A stretch of DNA of 64,000 nt from Shewanella insulae (GCF_009831655.1 NZ_WRPA01000006.1:62001-126000), one strand, 5' to 3'. Positions 1 through 9,600 are shown, numbered from the stretch's first letter. Notes: generated from the sequence alone by a model not told the origin. Made by a program: numbers and translations.

Positions 1-319
1 CGATCACCTGTTCGTATACGCCTAGGGTGTATTGCCCCCGGTACAGGGCCAGCGCCTGAATAAAGTTCTCTTTTGCAGGGGCGTCGACAAAGTGGGTCTG
101 GGCGCCACTGTTAAAAGCCTCACAAGGCAGCTCGGATCTGTCCCTGAGATCGATAACTCGAGTACAAGGGGAGGAGAGTCGGTTGAGCTCCATCTTGAGC
201 AGAAAACGGGTCGAATTGGACTCGCCCGAGGTCAGATGATCAAACAGCTCCTGGAAATTGGTTTCCATTAGCAGGGGTTTTAACTGTTCGATCAATGCCT
301 TATGTTGCTCTAGACTCAT
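1..319 (-). CDS. Probable PilZ-domain protein (PlzC-like), N-terminal 106 residues, cut by window edge
   Basis: The minus strand reads open from an ATG at 319 to the window edge, giving 106 residues that begin MSLEQHKALIEQLKPLLMET and include the segment RFLLKMELNRLSSPCTRVIDLRD. I recall this RFLLKMELNRL-CTRVIDLR segment and the position next to radA from Vibrio and Shewanella PilZ-family proteins (PlzC of Vibrio cholerae lies between serB and radA), so a cyclic-di-GMP receptor role is the best guess. The canonical RxxxR and D/NxSxxG motifs of PilZ are not in the visible part and would lie downstream, outside the window. It is divergent from radA. The open frame and synteny are seen; the family is inferred. 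Confidence 0.5.
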   Translation of the reverse strand, partial: MSLEQHKALIEQLKPLLMETNFQELFDHLTSGESNSTRFLLKMELNRLSSPCTRVIDLRDRSELPCEAFNSGAQTHFVDAPAKENFIQALALYRGQYTLGVYEQVI

Positions 320-652
320 GGATTATATCTTTTCGACTCGTAATTGATGGCGCGGCTTACCTTCTTGTGTCGGCGGCTTGGTTCAAAACTTGATAGCCTT
401 TTGTTTATTCAACACAATTTTACTTTTCCGGTGAGGGGGAGCAGCTTGGTAAGCCTTAACGCCAGTGTAAGATATTTTGAAGTCATTGTGGGAATCATTT
501 TACCGCTTAGTCAAAAGATGGATTGGGTTAAGCGGACTACAGCCGCTCATGATACTCATGTAGAATGCCTGCATGAAAAAGGGCTGTCTCTAGGTTTGCG
601 CAGCTAGATCGGGGATAATCCGGACATTGAAGAGATGACAAACAGTTAAGCT
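320..652. other. Intergenic region between the PilZ-type gene and radA
   Basis: These 333 bases separate two divergent genes and should hold both promoters. The only candidate I can point to for radA is TAGAAT at 561-566, with no convincing -35 hexamer. No LexA-type palindrome is visible. Short reading frames here have no ribosome-binding site or recognisable protein and are treated as noise. Confidence 0.4.
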
Positions 653-2026
653 ATGGCGAAGAATAAAACAGCATATGTGTGCAGCGAATGTGGTCAGGAC
701 TTTCCCCGCTGGCAGGGGCAGTGTAATGCCTGCGGCGAATGGAACACCATCTCTGAGGTGAGGCTGGCACCGGCCAAGTCAAGCGCGGGCTCGGTGGCCG
801 GTTATGCGGGGGCCGTCGGTGGCGGCTCGAAGAAGCTTAGCGAGGTGGAGGAGTTCGAGGCCAAGAAGCTGCTTACCGGCATTGGCGAGCTGGATCGCGT
901 GCTGTGCGGCGGGCTCACCACGGGCTCGGTTAACATTATCTCGGGGGATCCCGGCGCCGGTAAGACGACCATTTTGTCGGATCTGGTGTCGCGTATGTCT
1001 CAACTGATGCCCTCGCTCTACTGCACCGCCGAAGAGTCGCTGTCGCAGTTTAAGAACCGGGTCAATCGCCTCAGGCTCGACTGCAACGAGGAAAACCTCT
1101 ACCTGATGGCCGAGACCAATGTGGAGGCGATCATCGCCGAGCTGGAGGCCAAGCAGGTCAAGTTTGCGGTGATCGACTCAATTCAGGCCGTGGTGACGGA
1201 TCTGGCCAACGGCAGCCCGGGGTCGCCATCTCAGGTCAAGGGCAGTGCCCAGGCGCTGACACAATACTGTAAGCAGAACAATGTCACCATGTTTTTGGTG
1301 GCCCACGTGAACAAAAACAACGAGACGGCAGGTCCGCAGACCCTGATCCATATCGTCGACTGCCTGACGCATCTCGAGTGTAACGACGGTCAGGTGCGCA
1401 CCCTGAGGGCCAACAAGAATCGTTTCGGCGACGTGGATACCGTAGGCATCTTCAGGATGACGGAGCGGGGCATGATAAGTGTCGATAACCCCAGCGAGAT
1501 CTTCCTCTCGGGCTCCACTACCGAGTCTCCCGGGGCGGCCATTACCTGTATCCGCAAGGGCAATCGCAACCTGCTGCTGGAGATCCAGTGCCTGACCACA
1601 GAGGCTGAGGGGGAGTTTCCCCAGCGGGTCTGTGTCGGCCTGAACATGAACCGCATCAAGATGCTGACGGGAATTTTGCGTAAACATACCCGCACCAAGA
1701 TCTATCACGACACCTATTTCAATCTGGTGGGCGGACTCAAGATTGACGAGTCTGAGACCTGTATCGACCTGGCGCTGGTGGCAGCGCTGTTGAGCAGCCT
1801 CAACGAGTTTGTGGTGCCGCGCACCACCTGCATCATGGGCGAGCTGAGTCTCAACGGTGATGTGCGCCCCATTGACAGCGGCGTGCCCAGGGTGAAAGAG
1901 GCGGTGCAGCATGGCTTCACCGAGATCTTTATTCCCTATCGCAACTATCATAAGTCGATGGAAGGGTTGGGCGCCAAGATTAACCCCATCAAGACGATCC
2001 ACGAGCTACTAGAGCTGATCTGTTAA
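653..2026 (+). CDS. radA: DNA repair protein RadA (Sms)
   Basis: RadA is a RecA-like ATPase that promotes branch migration of recombination intermediates in the cytoplasm. The 457-residue product has the full family order: an N-terminal zinc finger with CSECG and CNACG (residues 10-30), a Walker A motif GDPGAGKT near residue 98, the RadA-specific KNRFG motif near residue 255, and a C-terminal Lon-protease-like domain (about 290-457) without a catalytic role. Length matches the usual 450-460. The Walker A has GAGKT where many RadA proteins have GIGKS, a mild variant. The ATG at 653 has only a weak ribosome-binding site, but the zinc finger begins right after it, so the start is secure. A GNAT gene follows 26 bases later without a terminator, suggesting co-transcription. 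Confidence 0.95.
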   Translation: MAKNKTAYVCSECGQDFPRWQGQCNACGEWNTISEVRLAPAKSSAGSVAGYAGAVGGGSKKLSEVEEFEAKKLLTGIGELDRVLCGGLTTGSVNIISGDPGAGKTTILSDLVSRMSQLMPSLYCTAEESLSQFKNRVNRLRLDCNEENLYLMAETNVEAIIAELEAKQVKFAVIDSIQAVVTDLANGSPGSPSQVKGSAQALTQYCKQNNVTMFLVAHVNKNNETAGPQTLIHIVDCLTHLECNDGQVRTLRANKNRFGDVDTVGIFRMTERGMISVDNPSEIFLSGSTTESPGAAITCIRKGNRNLLLEIQCLTTEAEGEFPQRVCVGLNMNRIKMLTGILRKHTRTKIYHDTYFNLVGGLKIDESETCIDLALVAALLSSLNEFVVPRTTCIMGELSLNGDVRPIDSGVPRVKEAVQHGFTEIFIPYRNYHKSMEGLGAKINPIKTIHELLELIC

Positions 2027-2052
2027 GGTTTACTGTCAGCGAGAGGAAACCC

Positions 2053-2556
2053 ATGCGTATACGCAGTGAAGCCCCCGGCGATAGTGCAGACATAGCAGAG
2101 ATCACCAGGGCAGCCTTTCTCGAGGCGCCTCACACAGACCATACCGAGCATCTTATCGTCAATGCCCTGCGAGATGCAGGCGCGCTGGCGATATCATTAG
2201 TGGCCGAGGTGCAGGGAAAACTAGTAGGGCATGTTGCCTTGTCCCGGGTGAGCATCTCTGATGGGAGTCCAGACTGGTATGGACTCGGTCCCATCTCGGT
2301 ATTGCCCGGGCTTCAGGGAGAGGGGATCGGCAGCGCCTTGATGCGCGCCGCACTGGAAGCGCTCGATAACGCCGGTGCCCATGGCTGCGTCTTACTGGGA
2401 GAGCCTGAGTTTTATCGGCGTTTTGGCTTTGCGTCCAATGCCGGACTTACTCTACCCGGCGTGCCAGAGGCTTATTTTCTTGCGCATAAAACGCGCGGCG
2501 AATGGCCTCAGGGAGTGGTGAGCTATCACGCTGCCTTTCAGGTAAAGGCTAACTAG
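2053..2556 (+). CDS. GNAT-family N-acetyltransferase (YhbS-like)
   Basis: This 167-residue protein looks like a small single-domain GNAT acetyltransferase that would transfer an acetyl group from acetyl-CoA to an unknown substrate. The acetyl-CoA binding loop is visible as LPGLQGEGIGSALM (around residues 84-97), preceded by the GLGPISVLP strand typical of the YhbS-type subgroup, and FYRRFGF near residue 118 is also characteristic of it. The start ATG is preceded by AGAGGAAACCC, a good ribosome-binding site. It sits 26 bases after radA and ends at a strong terminator, so it is probably the last gene of a two-gene unit. The substrate cannot be deduced. Confidence 0.8.
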   Translation: MRIRSEAPGDSADIAEITRAAFLEAPHTDHTEHLIVNALRDAGALAISLVAEVQGKLVGHVALSRVSISDGSPDWYGLGPISVLPGLQGEGIGSALMRAALEALDNAGAHGCVLLGEPEFYRRFGFASNAGLTLPGVPEAYFLAHKTRGEWPQGVVSYHAAFQVKAN

Positions 2557-2583
2557 ATTGAACGTTTTCTTGTTGTAAAAGAT

Positions 2584-2613
2584 AAAAAAGCCTCCGGATA
2601 TGGAGGCTTTTTT
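2584..2613. terminator. Bidirectional rho-independent terminator
   Basis: AAAAAAG-CCTCC, a six-base loop, then GGAGG-CTTTTTT form a stem flanked by A and T runs. It separates the radA-GNAT unit from the convergent amidase gene and can serve both strands. Confidence 0.85.
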
Positions 2614-2627
2614 GCACTTAAGGTTGT

Positions 2628-3713
2628 TTAGCTACACTTGCCAAAAGTGGGGGTTGAATTTCCATCTTGGGATTCAACGGTCAGGTTTGAACAGACTGGC
2701 TGGTCACCGACTTTCACATCGGTGAAGTTAAACTTCACCTGTTGGCCTTCATGCAGGTTTGAATAAACGGTATCGCCGTTTTTCAGGTTGTACTGCACTG
2801 TAAAGAAGGTGGGGAACACGCCGCCTTCGTTAAGGATCTGTGGGCCATCGACCGTTGGCACCATAACAGACTGTGGGATGGCTACCGCGCTGTGGAAGGC
2901 CAGTAGTTGCGCCGCCATGGTCTGCTGGTAGCTCATGTCTTTGAAGTCCTGGCTCTCTGCATGGTGCAGGCCGCGTACATAACGAGACAGTGATGAGTAA
3001 TCCGCAGGCAGTTTAGTGCCCAGTGCACTGCGATCTACCGTCTTAGAGAACTTTTGGTGGTCTTGGAACAGAGGCTCGTTGGTGACGAAGCGCAGCTCGT
3101 CGTTGGTGCTGCCACGCCATACCTTCAGCTTGCCACCTGCGTTAAGTTGGATTAGAGCCACGTTACCCTCATTATCACGCAGGTTAAAATGCGCAGGTAC
3201 TAAGTGATCCATGTCCATCAGGGGATCAGAGAAGGCTGGCTGCCATTCGCCTTTGTCCAGGCCGTCGATAGCCTCGGCAACGGTTTTGTAGTTTGAGGTG
3301 ATGTAGGTCGCCAGCAGTCCGTTGTTGACCGCAGGTGCACCATCGTCATTGTCTTTATGCATCGCCAGAAACGGCGCGCTAGCTTCCTGGTATTGACCGT
3401 GGACAGACAGGCCTTGGTCGTTGATGGCGTCGTAGGCGGTGCCATGGAAGATAGGGTTATCAGACAGTGACATTGTCTTGTACTTGGTGGTCCAGGTGGC
3501 CTGAGTCTTGTAGCTAGGCGCATTGGAGCTCACTTCTATGCCTGCTGGAATGATCTTGGCGCGGGCTTCGACTGCGACTCCCCAATCTAGCGAGCGGGCG
3601 ACTAGTGTGCCATAGTCTGTGGTGGCCGATACGCTAGAGCAAGCTGAAGCGGTTTGTACTGCACCTATAGTCATAAGAGCGGCGATGCTGGCTGCGACGA
3701 TTGATGTTTTCAT
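2628..3713 (-). CDS. Periplasmic Ntn-type linear amide hydrolase (penicillin V acylase / bile salt hydrolase family)
   Basis: The 361-residue protein begins with a clear signal peptide (hydrophobic to about residue 24, TASA before the cut), and cleavage would expose Cys25, the N-terminal nucleophile of this family. The expected partners are visible: Arg40 and Asp43 in ARSLDWG, the Asn in IQLNAGG near residue 190, and an Arg in SRYVRG near 240. The family cleaves linear amide C-N bonds such as penicillin V, conjugated bile salts or, in some Gram-negative members, N-acyl homoserine lactones. The substrate here is not determinable. The gene is monocistronic, convergent with the radA unit, and has paired palindromes upstream (3811-3843). 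Confidence 0.85.
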   Translation of the reverse strand: MKTSIVAASIAALMTIGAVQTASACSSVSATTDYGTLVARSLDWGVAVEARAKIIPAGIEVSSNAPSYKTQATWTTKYKTMSLSDNPIFHGTAYDAINDQGLSVHGQYQEASAPFLAMHKDNDDGAPAVNNGLLATYITSNYKTVAEAIDGLDKGEWQPAFSDPLMDMDHLVPAHFNLRDNEGNVALIQLNAGGKLKVWRGSTNDELRFVTNEPLFQDHQKFSKTVDRSALGTKLPADYSSLSRYVRGLHHAESQDFKDMSYQQTMAAQLLAFHSAVAIPQSVMVPTVDGPQILNEGGVFPTFFTVQYNLKNGDTVYSNLHEGQQVKFNFTDVKVGDQPVCSNLTVESQDGNSTPTFGKCS

Positions 3714-3810
3714 GGTGACTACCTCGTTTGGTTGAACCTAAAATGGGTTTATTTCACGGCTTAATTTTGCCTATGGAGCTAGAATAGGCTTAAAACCTAA
3801 TAGTTAATAA

Positions 3811-3843
3811 CTAATAACTATTCGATAATCGAATATATTGGGT
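3811..3843. promoter_or_regulatory. Two 13-bp palindromes, 20 bp centre to centre
   Basis: TAGTTA-A-TAACTA (3811-3823) and TTCGAT-A-ATCGAA (3831-3843) are perfect palindromes in the AT-rich region about 100 bases upstream of the amidase gene. Their centres are 20 bp apart, about two helical turns. They could be operator sites, but the two sequences differ, so binding by one regulator is uncertain. The remaining bases between the amidase and the PilZ gene show no other clear feature apart from the terminator. Confidence 0.3.
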
Positions 3844-4028
3844 TGCACTAGAGCCGAGCTTTTAGGTGAACTTGTAGGCAAACATTTAATTGAGTATTTA
3901 AGTGAGTTGTTAGGTGGGGCTTGAGGCGTGCTTGCGGTGCATTAGATAGGAAAACATAGAGCGTTAACCTGTGACGCCGGCATCAGGAGTTAGCCCGATG
4001 GACCGGCGTTAGCGGCAGCGCCAGATCG

Positions 4029-4053
4029 AAAAAGAGGACCCTGGGTCCCCTTT
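4029..4053 (-). terminator. Rho-independent terminator of the PilZ gene
   Basis: An 11-base inverted repeat with one mismatch (AAAGAGGACCC and GGGTCCCCTTT around base 4042) gives, on the minus strand, a G/C stem followed by CTTTTTC. It lies 62 bases after the stop codon of the minus-strand PilZ gene. Confidence 0.55.
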
Positions 4054-4114
4054 GTGTTGCATTCATTGCTGCTAAGCTAACTCTAGCAAAGTCCATGGCT
4101 GGCAGGAGGGCGCA

Positions 4115-4483
4115 TCACCCTTGATCATGCACCTCGATAAACATCTTGAGTTCACGGTCGAGCAATGAGGCATCGCCTATGTTGAGCTCTAGCATGCGCC
4201 TTAAGTGGCTGATGCTGTCGATATCGATATGCAGGCATTCGAGGCCGAGTTGGCCGTCTTGACGGTGGATCACCTGGGTCTCCATGGTGACCTCTACATC
4301 CGAGCCTTCCAGGGTGAAGCTCAGGAGTATTGGTTCCTGGCTTGGTGTGAAGGCTGGGGGCAGCTCTACCAGGGCACCATTTAGGCTAAGATCATGGAGC
4401 GTGGTCGACCATACCTTATCGTCTTGGGTGAGCGTCGCATTGACATCGAAGAAGATGCGCGAAAATTGCCGCCTTTCATCCAT
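4115..4483 (-). CDS. Single-domain PilZ protein (MapZ-like c-di-GMP receptor)
   Basis: The 122-residue protein is essentially one PilZ domain, which binds cyclic di-GMP. Both signature elements are visible: an arginine-rich N-terminus ERRQFSR (residues 3-9, matching RxxxR) and DLSLNGALV near residues 32-40, which matches D/NxSxxG. It resembles the free-standing PilZ protein PA4608/MapZ of Pseudomonas in size and layout. Such adaptors act by binding partner proteins such as chemotaxis enzymes. The partner here is unknown. The gene is monocistronic, divergent from torR, and followed by a terminator. Confidence 0.85.
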   Translation of the reverse strand: MDERRQFSRIFFDVNATLTQDDKVWSTTLHDLSLNGALVELPPAFTPSQEPILLSFTLEGSDVEVTMETQVIHRQDGQLGLECLHIDIDSISHLRRMLELNIGDASLLDRELKMFIEVHDQG

Positions 4484-4709
4484 AAGCTGTCTTAGCCTCT
4501 AATGTGAGCGTGATGTTAATAAGGTAAGCATAAGCTAACATGACCCAAGTGTAAAAATCTTGATTTATATTTAGCTTTAGTGACTTGAGGCAAAATCTCT
4601 TTGCCTGGGGCGATGAATCTGGTAGGCGACGCTGCTGGTGATTTTTTAGGGGCTATGGCGGCTAAAAATCGCGCCAGATCCCATAATTGAGATAAAGCTT
4701 ATATGCAAT

Positions 4710-4725
4710 TATGAAAAATTGTGAA
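4710..4725 (-). promoter_or_regulatory. Candidate TorR site upstream of torR
   Basis: On the minus strand this reads TTCACA-ATTT-TTCATA, one mismatch from the direct repeat TTCATA-N4-TTCATA, which is present exactly upstream of torE and which I recall as the Shewanella TorR site. It ends 42 bases before the torR start, which is a suitable place for autoregulation. A hairpin AGGCAAA/TTTGCCT at 4588-4606 lies further upstream and is unexplained. Confidence 0.4.
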
Positions 4726-4767
4726 TAATAGCCTTAACCTTTATTTAACGTGTCTGGGAGCTGGGTC

Positions 4768-5493
4768 ATGGCCCTAACTTCATTACAACCTTGTGTGCTT
4801 GTGGTCGACGATGAGGCGGTGATCCGTGCTCGTCTGAAGGGCTATTTCGAGAAAGAGGGTTATCGGGTGCTCGAGGCCGCCGATGGTGAAGAGATGTGGC
4901 AGCAATTCAGCCAGCAACATGTCGATCTCGTGATGCTGGATATCAACCTGCCCGGTGTCGATGGCCTTAGTCTGACGCGAGAACTGCGCAGTCGTAGCGA
5001 CGTGGGGATCATCCTTGTGACGGGACGTGACGAGGCGATCGATAAGATCATCGGCCTGGAGATGGGCGCGGACGATTATGTGACGAAGCCCTTTGAGCTG
5101 CGCGAACTCCTGGTGCGGGTCAAGAATCTACTCTGGCGCATCTCTCTGGTGAAGAAGGCGCAGCAGCAGACCATCGCCGAGCTCGAACGCGGCGACGATC
5201 TCATCGAGTTTGAAGACTATAGCCTGGCCCTCAACAGTCGTAAGCTTTCCCTGGGCGATGAGGTGATCAAGCTGACCAAGGCCGAATTTGAACTGCTGAG
5301 CGCCTTCGTGCTGCATCCTCAGCAGGTGCTAAGCCGTGAGCGTCTGATGCAGCTCACCAGCCATCGCAATCAGGATGTGAATGACAGAACCATAGACGTG
5401 ATCATTCGCCGTTTGCGCAACAAGCTAAATGCCGAGCTCTTCGTGACCGTCCACGGTGAGGGTTATCTGTTTGCCGCTAAGGTTGAGGATTAG
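4768..5493 (+). CDS. torR: TMAO response regulator TorR (OmpR family)
   Basis: TorR is the DNA-binding response regulator that activates the TMAO reductase operon when phosphorylated by TorS. The N-terminal receiver domain shows VVDDE, the phospho-acceptor Asp in VMLDINLPG and the Lys in YVTKPFE. The C-terminal winged helix shows KAEFELL and the RTIDVIIRRLRNKL recognition helix. I chose ATG 4768 because GGGAG lies eight bases upstream and the receiver starts directly; the upstream GTG at 4750 would add six unusual residues. The 3-prime end overlaps the convergent torT gene by 17 bases. Identification rests on the fold plus the surrounding torT, torS and torECAD genes. Confidence 0.92.
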   Translation: MALTSLQPCVLVVDDEAVIRARLKGYFEKEGYRVLEAADGEEMWQQFSQQHVDLVMLDINLPGVDGLSLTRELRSRSDVGIILVTGRDEAIDKIIGLEMGADDYVTKPFELRELLVRVKNLLWRISLVKKAQQQTIAELERGDDLIEFEDYSLALNSRKLSLGDEVIKLTKAEFELLSAFVLHPQQVLSRERLMQLTSHRNQDVNDRTIDVIIRRLRNKLNAELFVTVHGEGYLFAAKVED

Positions 5494-6580
5494 CCCCGGG
5501 CACCTCGACCCGGTAGATGGGGTAAAAATCCGCCGGTGCCAGGCTGTCAGTCAGCTGTTTCACCTGGCTATTTTGAGGCGTGAGTCCCTTTATCCTGGGG
5601 CCGATATCACCAAAGGGGGCGGCGCCCTCGAGTTCTCGCACCACCACATCTATCGCTAACTTACCCTGCAGCACCACCTGATCGTCACTACTAAAGGCCA
5701 CCCTATGGCGGTACAGGCCGCGCAGGGTGGCGGGCGAGAGATAGCTGCTCACCAAGGCTATGTCTTGTGCCGTGTCCTGTTGCGCCAGGGCGCCGATGGC
5801 GGCCTCGATGGCCACGGCGCTGCCGAGAATATAGTCGGGGGTGTGATCTTTGAGCAGGTGATGCAGCTGATCCCGATAGAGGGCGCGATTGTTGTCGGCA
5901 TGGCGATTGGAGGAGATAGTTACCCGACTGCCCTTGAGTGCTGCCATGATCCCTTGTTCCACCCAGGTGCTGCCTCCCAGCTTCTCTGGGCCCAGCAGCA
6001 GTGCTAGCTTAGCGGGCTTATTTTTGGTGGTGCGGCGAATATAGTCGCCGGCATGCCATCCCATCTGATACCAGTTGACGCCAATGCGTGTGTTTACCAG
6101 CGGGCTGTCGAGTCGGTTGACCAAGGCCAGCATGGGCTTGCTGATCTGCCCCTGATAGTGCTTGAGCAGCTCTGGGTCCACTGTACCCAGCAAGATGGCG
6201 TCGAAATTGCCGGCCATGCAGCGCTCGAGCTGCTCGAGTTGTTTGGCCTTACCATAGTAACTGCCGGCCTCAAACAGCTCTAGGGCTACGCCCAATTGCC
6301 TAGCCTGGGTGACCAGGCCATAGTCTATGCCTATCCAATAGGCATCTTTGAGGTGAGGAACCAGGGCGCAGAGTCGCCAGGGCTGTTTGGTCATGTTCAG
6401 GGGCTGATAGGTGAGCGTCTCGACCTGCTGAAGCTTGGCGTTATAGGGGCTGCGCTGCTGAAGTGACCAAGTATCTGCGGCGTAGGCGTGTGCCGATATT
6501 GCCAAACAGGCAGAGATCGCTAGGCCATTGAGGCAAAGATAAAAGGCGCTGAAAAAGGGAGATTTATTATGCTTCACCAC
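5477..6580 (-). CDS. torT: Periplasmic TMAO-binding sensor protein TorT
   Basis: TorT is a periplasmic binding protein that captures TMAO and passes the signal to the sensor domain of TorS. The protein has a signal peptide ending in SAHAYA and a periplasmic binding fold, with the motifs WRLCALVPHLKDAYWIGIDYG and AILLGTVDP. The long upstream extension of the frame runs through the torS start region and has no ATG, so I place the start at GTG 6580, just before KHNKSPFF and the hydrophobic signal; GTG 6577 is the alternative. No strong ribosome-binding site is visible, so the start is uncertain by a few codons. It is convergent with torR and divergent from torS by 67 bases. Confidence 0.88.
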   Translation of the reverse strand: MVKHNKSPFFSAFYLCLNGLAISACLAISAHAYAADTWSLQQRSPYNAKLQQVETLTYQPLNMTKQPWRLCALVPHLKDAYWIGIDYGLVTQARQLGVALELFEAGSYYGKAKQLEQLERCMAGNFDAILLGTVDPELLKHYQGQISKPMLALVNRLDSPLVNTRIGVNWYQMGWHAGDYIRRTTKNKPAKLALLLGPEKLGGSTWVEQGIMAALKGSRVTISSNRHADNNRALYRDQLHHLLKDHTPDYILGSAVAIEAAIGALAQQDTAQDIALVSSYLSPATLRGLYRHRVAFSSDDQVVLQGKLAIDVVVRELEGAAPFGDIGPRIKGLTPQNSQVKQLTDSLAPADFYPIYRVEVPGANPQP

Positions 6581-6591
6581 GGGGCACTCAG

Positions 6592-6597
6592 TATAAT
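6592..6597 (+). promoter_or_regulatory. Candidate -10 box for torS
   Basis: TATAAT lies 50 bases upstream of the torS start in the short divergent region shared with torT. The -35 region is poor. The same bases on the other strand read TATACT, so the torS and torT promoters may overlap here. Confidence 0.35.
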
Positions 6598-6647
6598 GTA
6601 ACCAGACGCATGTTATTGATTCATTGTAACAGTTAAACGGGAGCCAT

Positions 6648-9600
6648 GTGGGCGCTTTATCACTCTCAGGAAAAAGTTTAGTCGGCCGATTGATGCTGGC
6701 TTTCAGCCTACTGGCCCTGCTCTTACTTCTGCTGGTGAGCCTGGGCAGCATTTCCCTCTATTGGGTGAAGGCTGCCGACCAATATCTCTATGAAGAGGCG
6801 CTGCCCGCCTCTGAAGCCGCGCGCCAATTGATGCAGTCGGCCAATGTGCTGCAGGACAATGCCCAGGCGCTGGAGCGAGTCGAGGAGGAGGCGGAGCGCG
6901 CCTTTATCGGCCGCAAGCTATCCATCGAGAGCGGCAACCTGCTCGGCGCCATCGCTCGTCTCAAGTCGCTGAATCTGCAAGGCGATAGTCACCTGGGGCC
7001 CAGGGCGGCGGAGATCATCCATGATCTCACTCAACTCGGCCATCAGGTGGGAGAGCGTCTGGCGCTCGCCAAGCTGTTGAGGGGGGATGGCGAGGCCCTA
7101 GTGGACGCCTCCGGGCGGGCAATCGAGCTGCTGGAGGCGGAACTGGCCGTAGTCGATTCGGCCGTGCTGGCCAAGTTGAGCTTGGCTTACCCCGAGGTTG
7201 CCGGCGCGACACAGAGTGGCTATCTGCTCGATACCATCATTGAGAAAGATCTCGATATACAGGCGCGTCTCAATCGCGCCTTGGCCCTCATTCATCATCT
7301 GGCGCTGGTGGGTCAGCTACTGCAGTCGCCCGAGCAACATCTAGGCCTCACTAAGGTGCTGGTCAGCATGTCGCGGGTGCTGGCCGAGCAGCCCGGCGGC
7401 GAATATCGATTGCAGCCAAGCGAGGCTCAGGGCGGAGCCCCCGGTAATGATGCCGTTAACGCATCAACCAGGGAGCAGAGCGGCGATCTGCTAGCCACTC
7501 AGCCCGATCTGATGCCGCTCGAGCTGCTCAAGGGAGTGGTGCGCGATCCGGTGCGGGCGGCCGAGCTGGCCCATGAGTTAGATATCTTGCGCGGCGTCGG
7601 CGATAAGCTCATGCTGCAGCGCCGCTATGCCAAGGTGCTCGCCTCCCAGACGGCCCAGCTACAGCGGCTGAGCGATAAGCTGGGCCAGCTCAATACCCTG
7701 GTTGACTCGGCCATGAAGGCTCAGCAAACCCAGGCGGAGCAGGCGAGAGGCGATTTTTTACGTCAGCTCTTCTGGGCCAAGGCCGGGCTCTGGGGCACCG
7801 GCCTTGTGATGCTGGTGCTGATCCTGCTGGTGGTCTACCGGGTGATCTACAAGGGGATCGCGCTGAGGCTGCATGAGGCGACCGATGCCCTGGCACGCCT
7901 TAGCAAGGGCGATACTCAGGTGGCGCTCGATCCCCATGGTGATGACGAGCTGACCGCCATGGCCTCGGCCATCGATGCCTTTAAACAGAAGACAGATCAT
8001 AATCAGCGTCTGCAGTCGGCGCTGCAGGAGACGGCCGATGAGCTATCGGCCCACAAGGCGTCGCTGGAGACCACGGTACAGAAGCGAACCCAGGAACTGG
8101 CCCAGGCCAATCGCCGCCTCGATGCCGAGGTTAAGGGCCATGCTCAGGCGAGACAGTTGGCCGAGGCGGCCGACAAGGCCAAGTCGCTATTTTTGGCGAC
8201 CATGAGTCATGAGATCCGCACCCCCCTCAACGGTCTGCTCGGCACCCTGACCCTACTGGGGGAATCTGAGCTGCCCACGGCCCAGAAACAGATGCTCGCC
8301 CTGTCCCAGTACAGCGGCGCGCTGCTGCAGACGGTACTGAACGATATCCTCGATTTCTCCCGTCTGGAGCAGGGTAAGCTGACTAACGAGCTGCGCTCCG
8401 TGGCCATCAACGAGCTGCTTGATGAGGTGGTGGCCATCATGCTTGCCGGTGCGGGCAACGCCGGTCTGTCGCTGCGCCTCGAGCGAGACCAGTTGCCCGA
8501 GTGGGTAAGCCTGGATGGCCCCAAGCTGCGACAGGTGTTATTTAATCTGCTAGGCAACGCCATCAAGTTTACCCCGGCTGGGGAGATCCGTCTCAGGGTG
8601 CACCGCCAGGGGGAGCGTATCCATTTCGCGGTGAACGATACCGGCCTAGGGATCCCCGAGGAGGTTATGCCGCGCCTGTTTACCGCCTATAGCGCCCAGC
8701 CCAACCAGGGGCGAAGCCGGGGCACCGGTCTGGGGCTAGCCATCAGCAAGGAGCTGGTCACCCTGATGGGGGCGAGCGATGAGGGGCTCTGGGTAGAGAC
8801 TGAGGTCAATAAGGGCAGTACCTTCGGATTTAGCCTGCCGTTGATCGCCTGTGAGGCGCCTGCGCAGAGCACGACAGATATCGTCCCTCAGGTCGCGCCT
8901 AAGCGGGTGCTGGTGGTGGAAGATAATCAGGTCAATGCCATGGTGGCTCAGGGCTTCCTGGCTCATCTTGGTCATGAGGGGATATTGGCGCCGAGTTGTG
9001 CCGAGGCGATGACGGTTTTCGAGGATAAAGAAGCGGGTTTTGATGCCGTGATGCTGGATATTCAGCTTGCCGACGGTTCAGGCATAGAGCTGCTGAGCAG
9101 ATTGCGTGCCAAGGCTGCCCCCGGTGTGCCCTTTGCCGCCTTTACCGCTCAGCTACAGCCTCAGGATCTTGAGCGTTATCGCGAGGTAGGCTTCGATGAG
9201 ATCCTGGCCAAGCCATTGAACATGCAGGCCTTGATGCGCTGGCTGGGGCGGGCCTCGCAATCATCAAGCCCGCTATCTACAGCAACCAAAGCCACAGAAG
9301 TAATAGAAGCAACAGAAGGCACCGAAGTCGCTAACGTCACGGCGCAAATCACTGAGGGTGAAACGCCTAAGGCGTCGAAGGATGAGCATCCTCTGCTGGA
9401 TAGCAATCAGTTCCAGGCGGATCTCGACTGCCTCGGCAAGGCGGCGATGACCGAGATGCTTAGCCTCTACCTAAGCTCCAGCGAGGCGCAGCTGACGCAA
9501 CTTGAGGCATTAGTGGACGCTGTGGGAACAGACAGCAAGAATGAGACCAGTGGCAAGCTACTGCACGGCCTCAAGGGCAGCAGCGCCAACATGGGCATGC

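Noticed and set aside
344..607. 87-codon plus-strand frame upstream of radA
   Set aside because: It has no ribosome-binding site and no recognisable protein, and lies in the divergent promoter region.
1178..2002. Long antisense frame inside radA, and similar ones inside thiI (53857-54900), the S9 peptidase (62935-63852) and torA
   Set aside because: These are mirror frames of high-G/C codon usage opposite well-supported genes; none has a start signal or a recognisable product.
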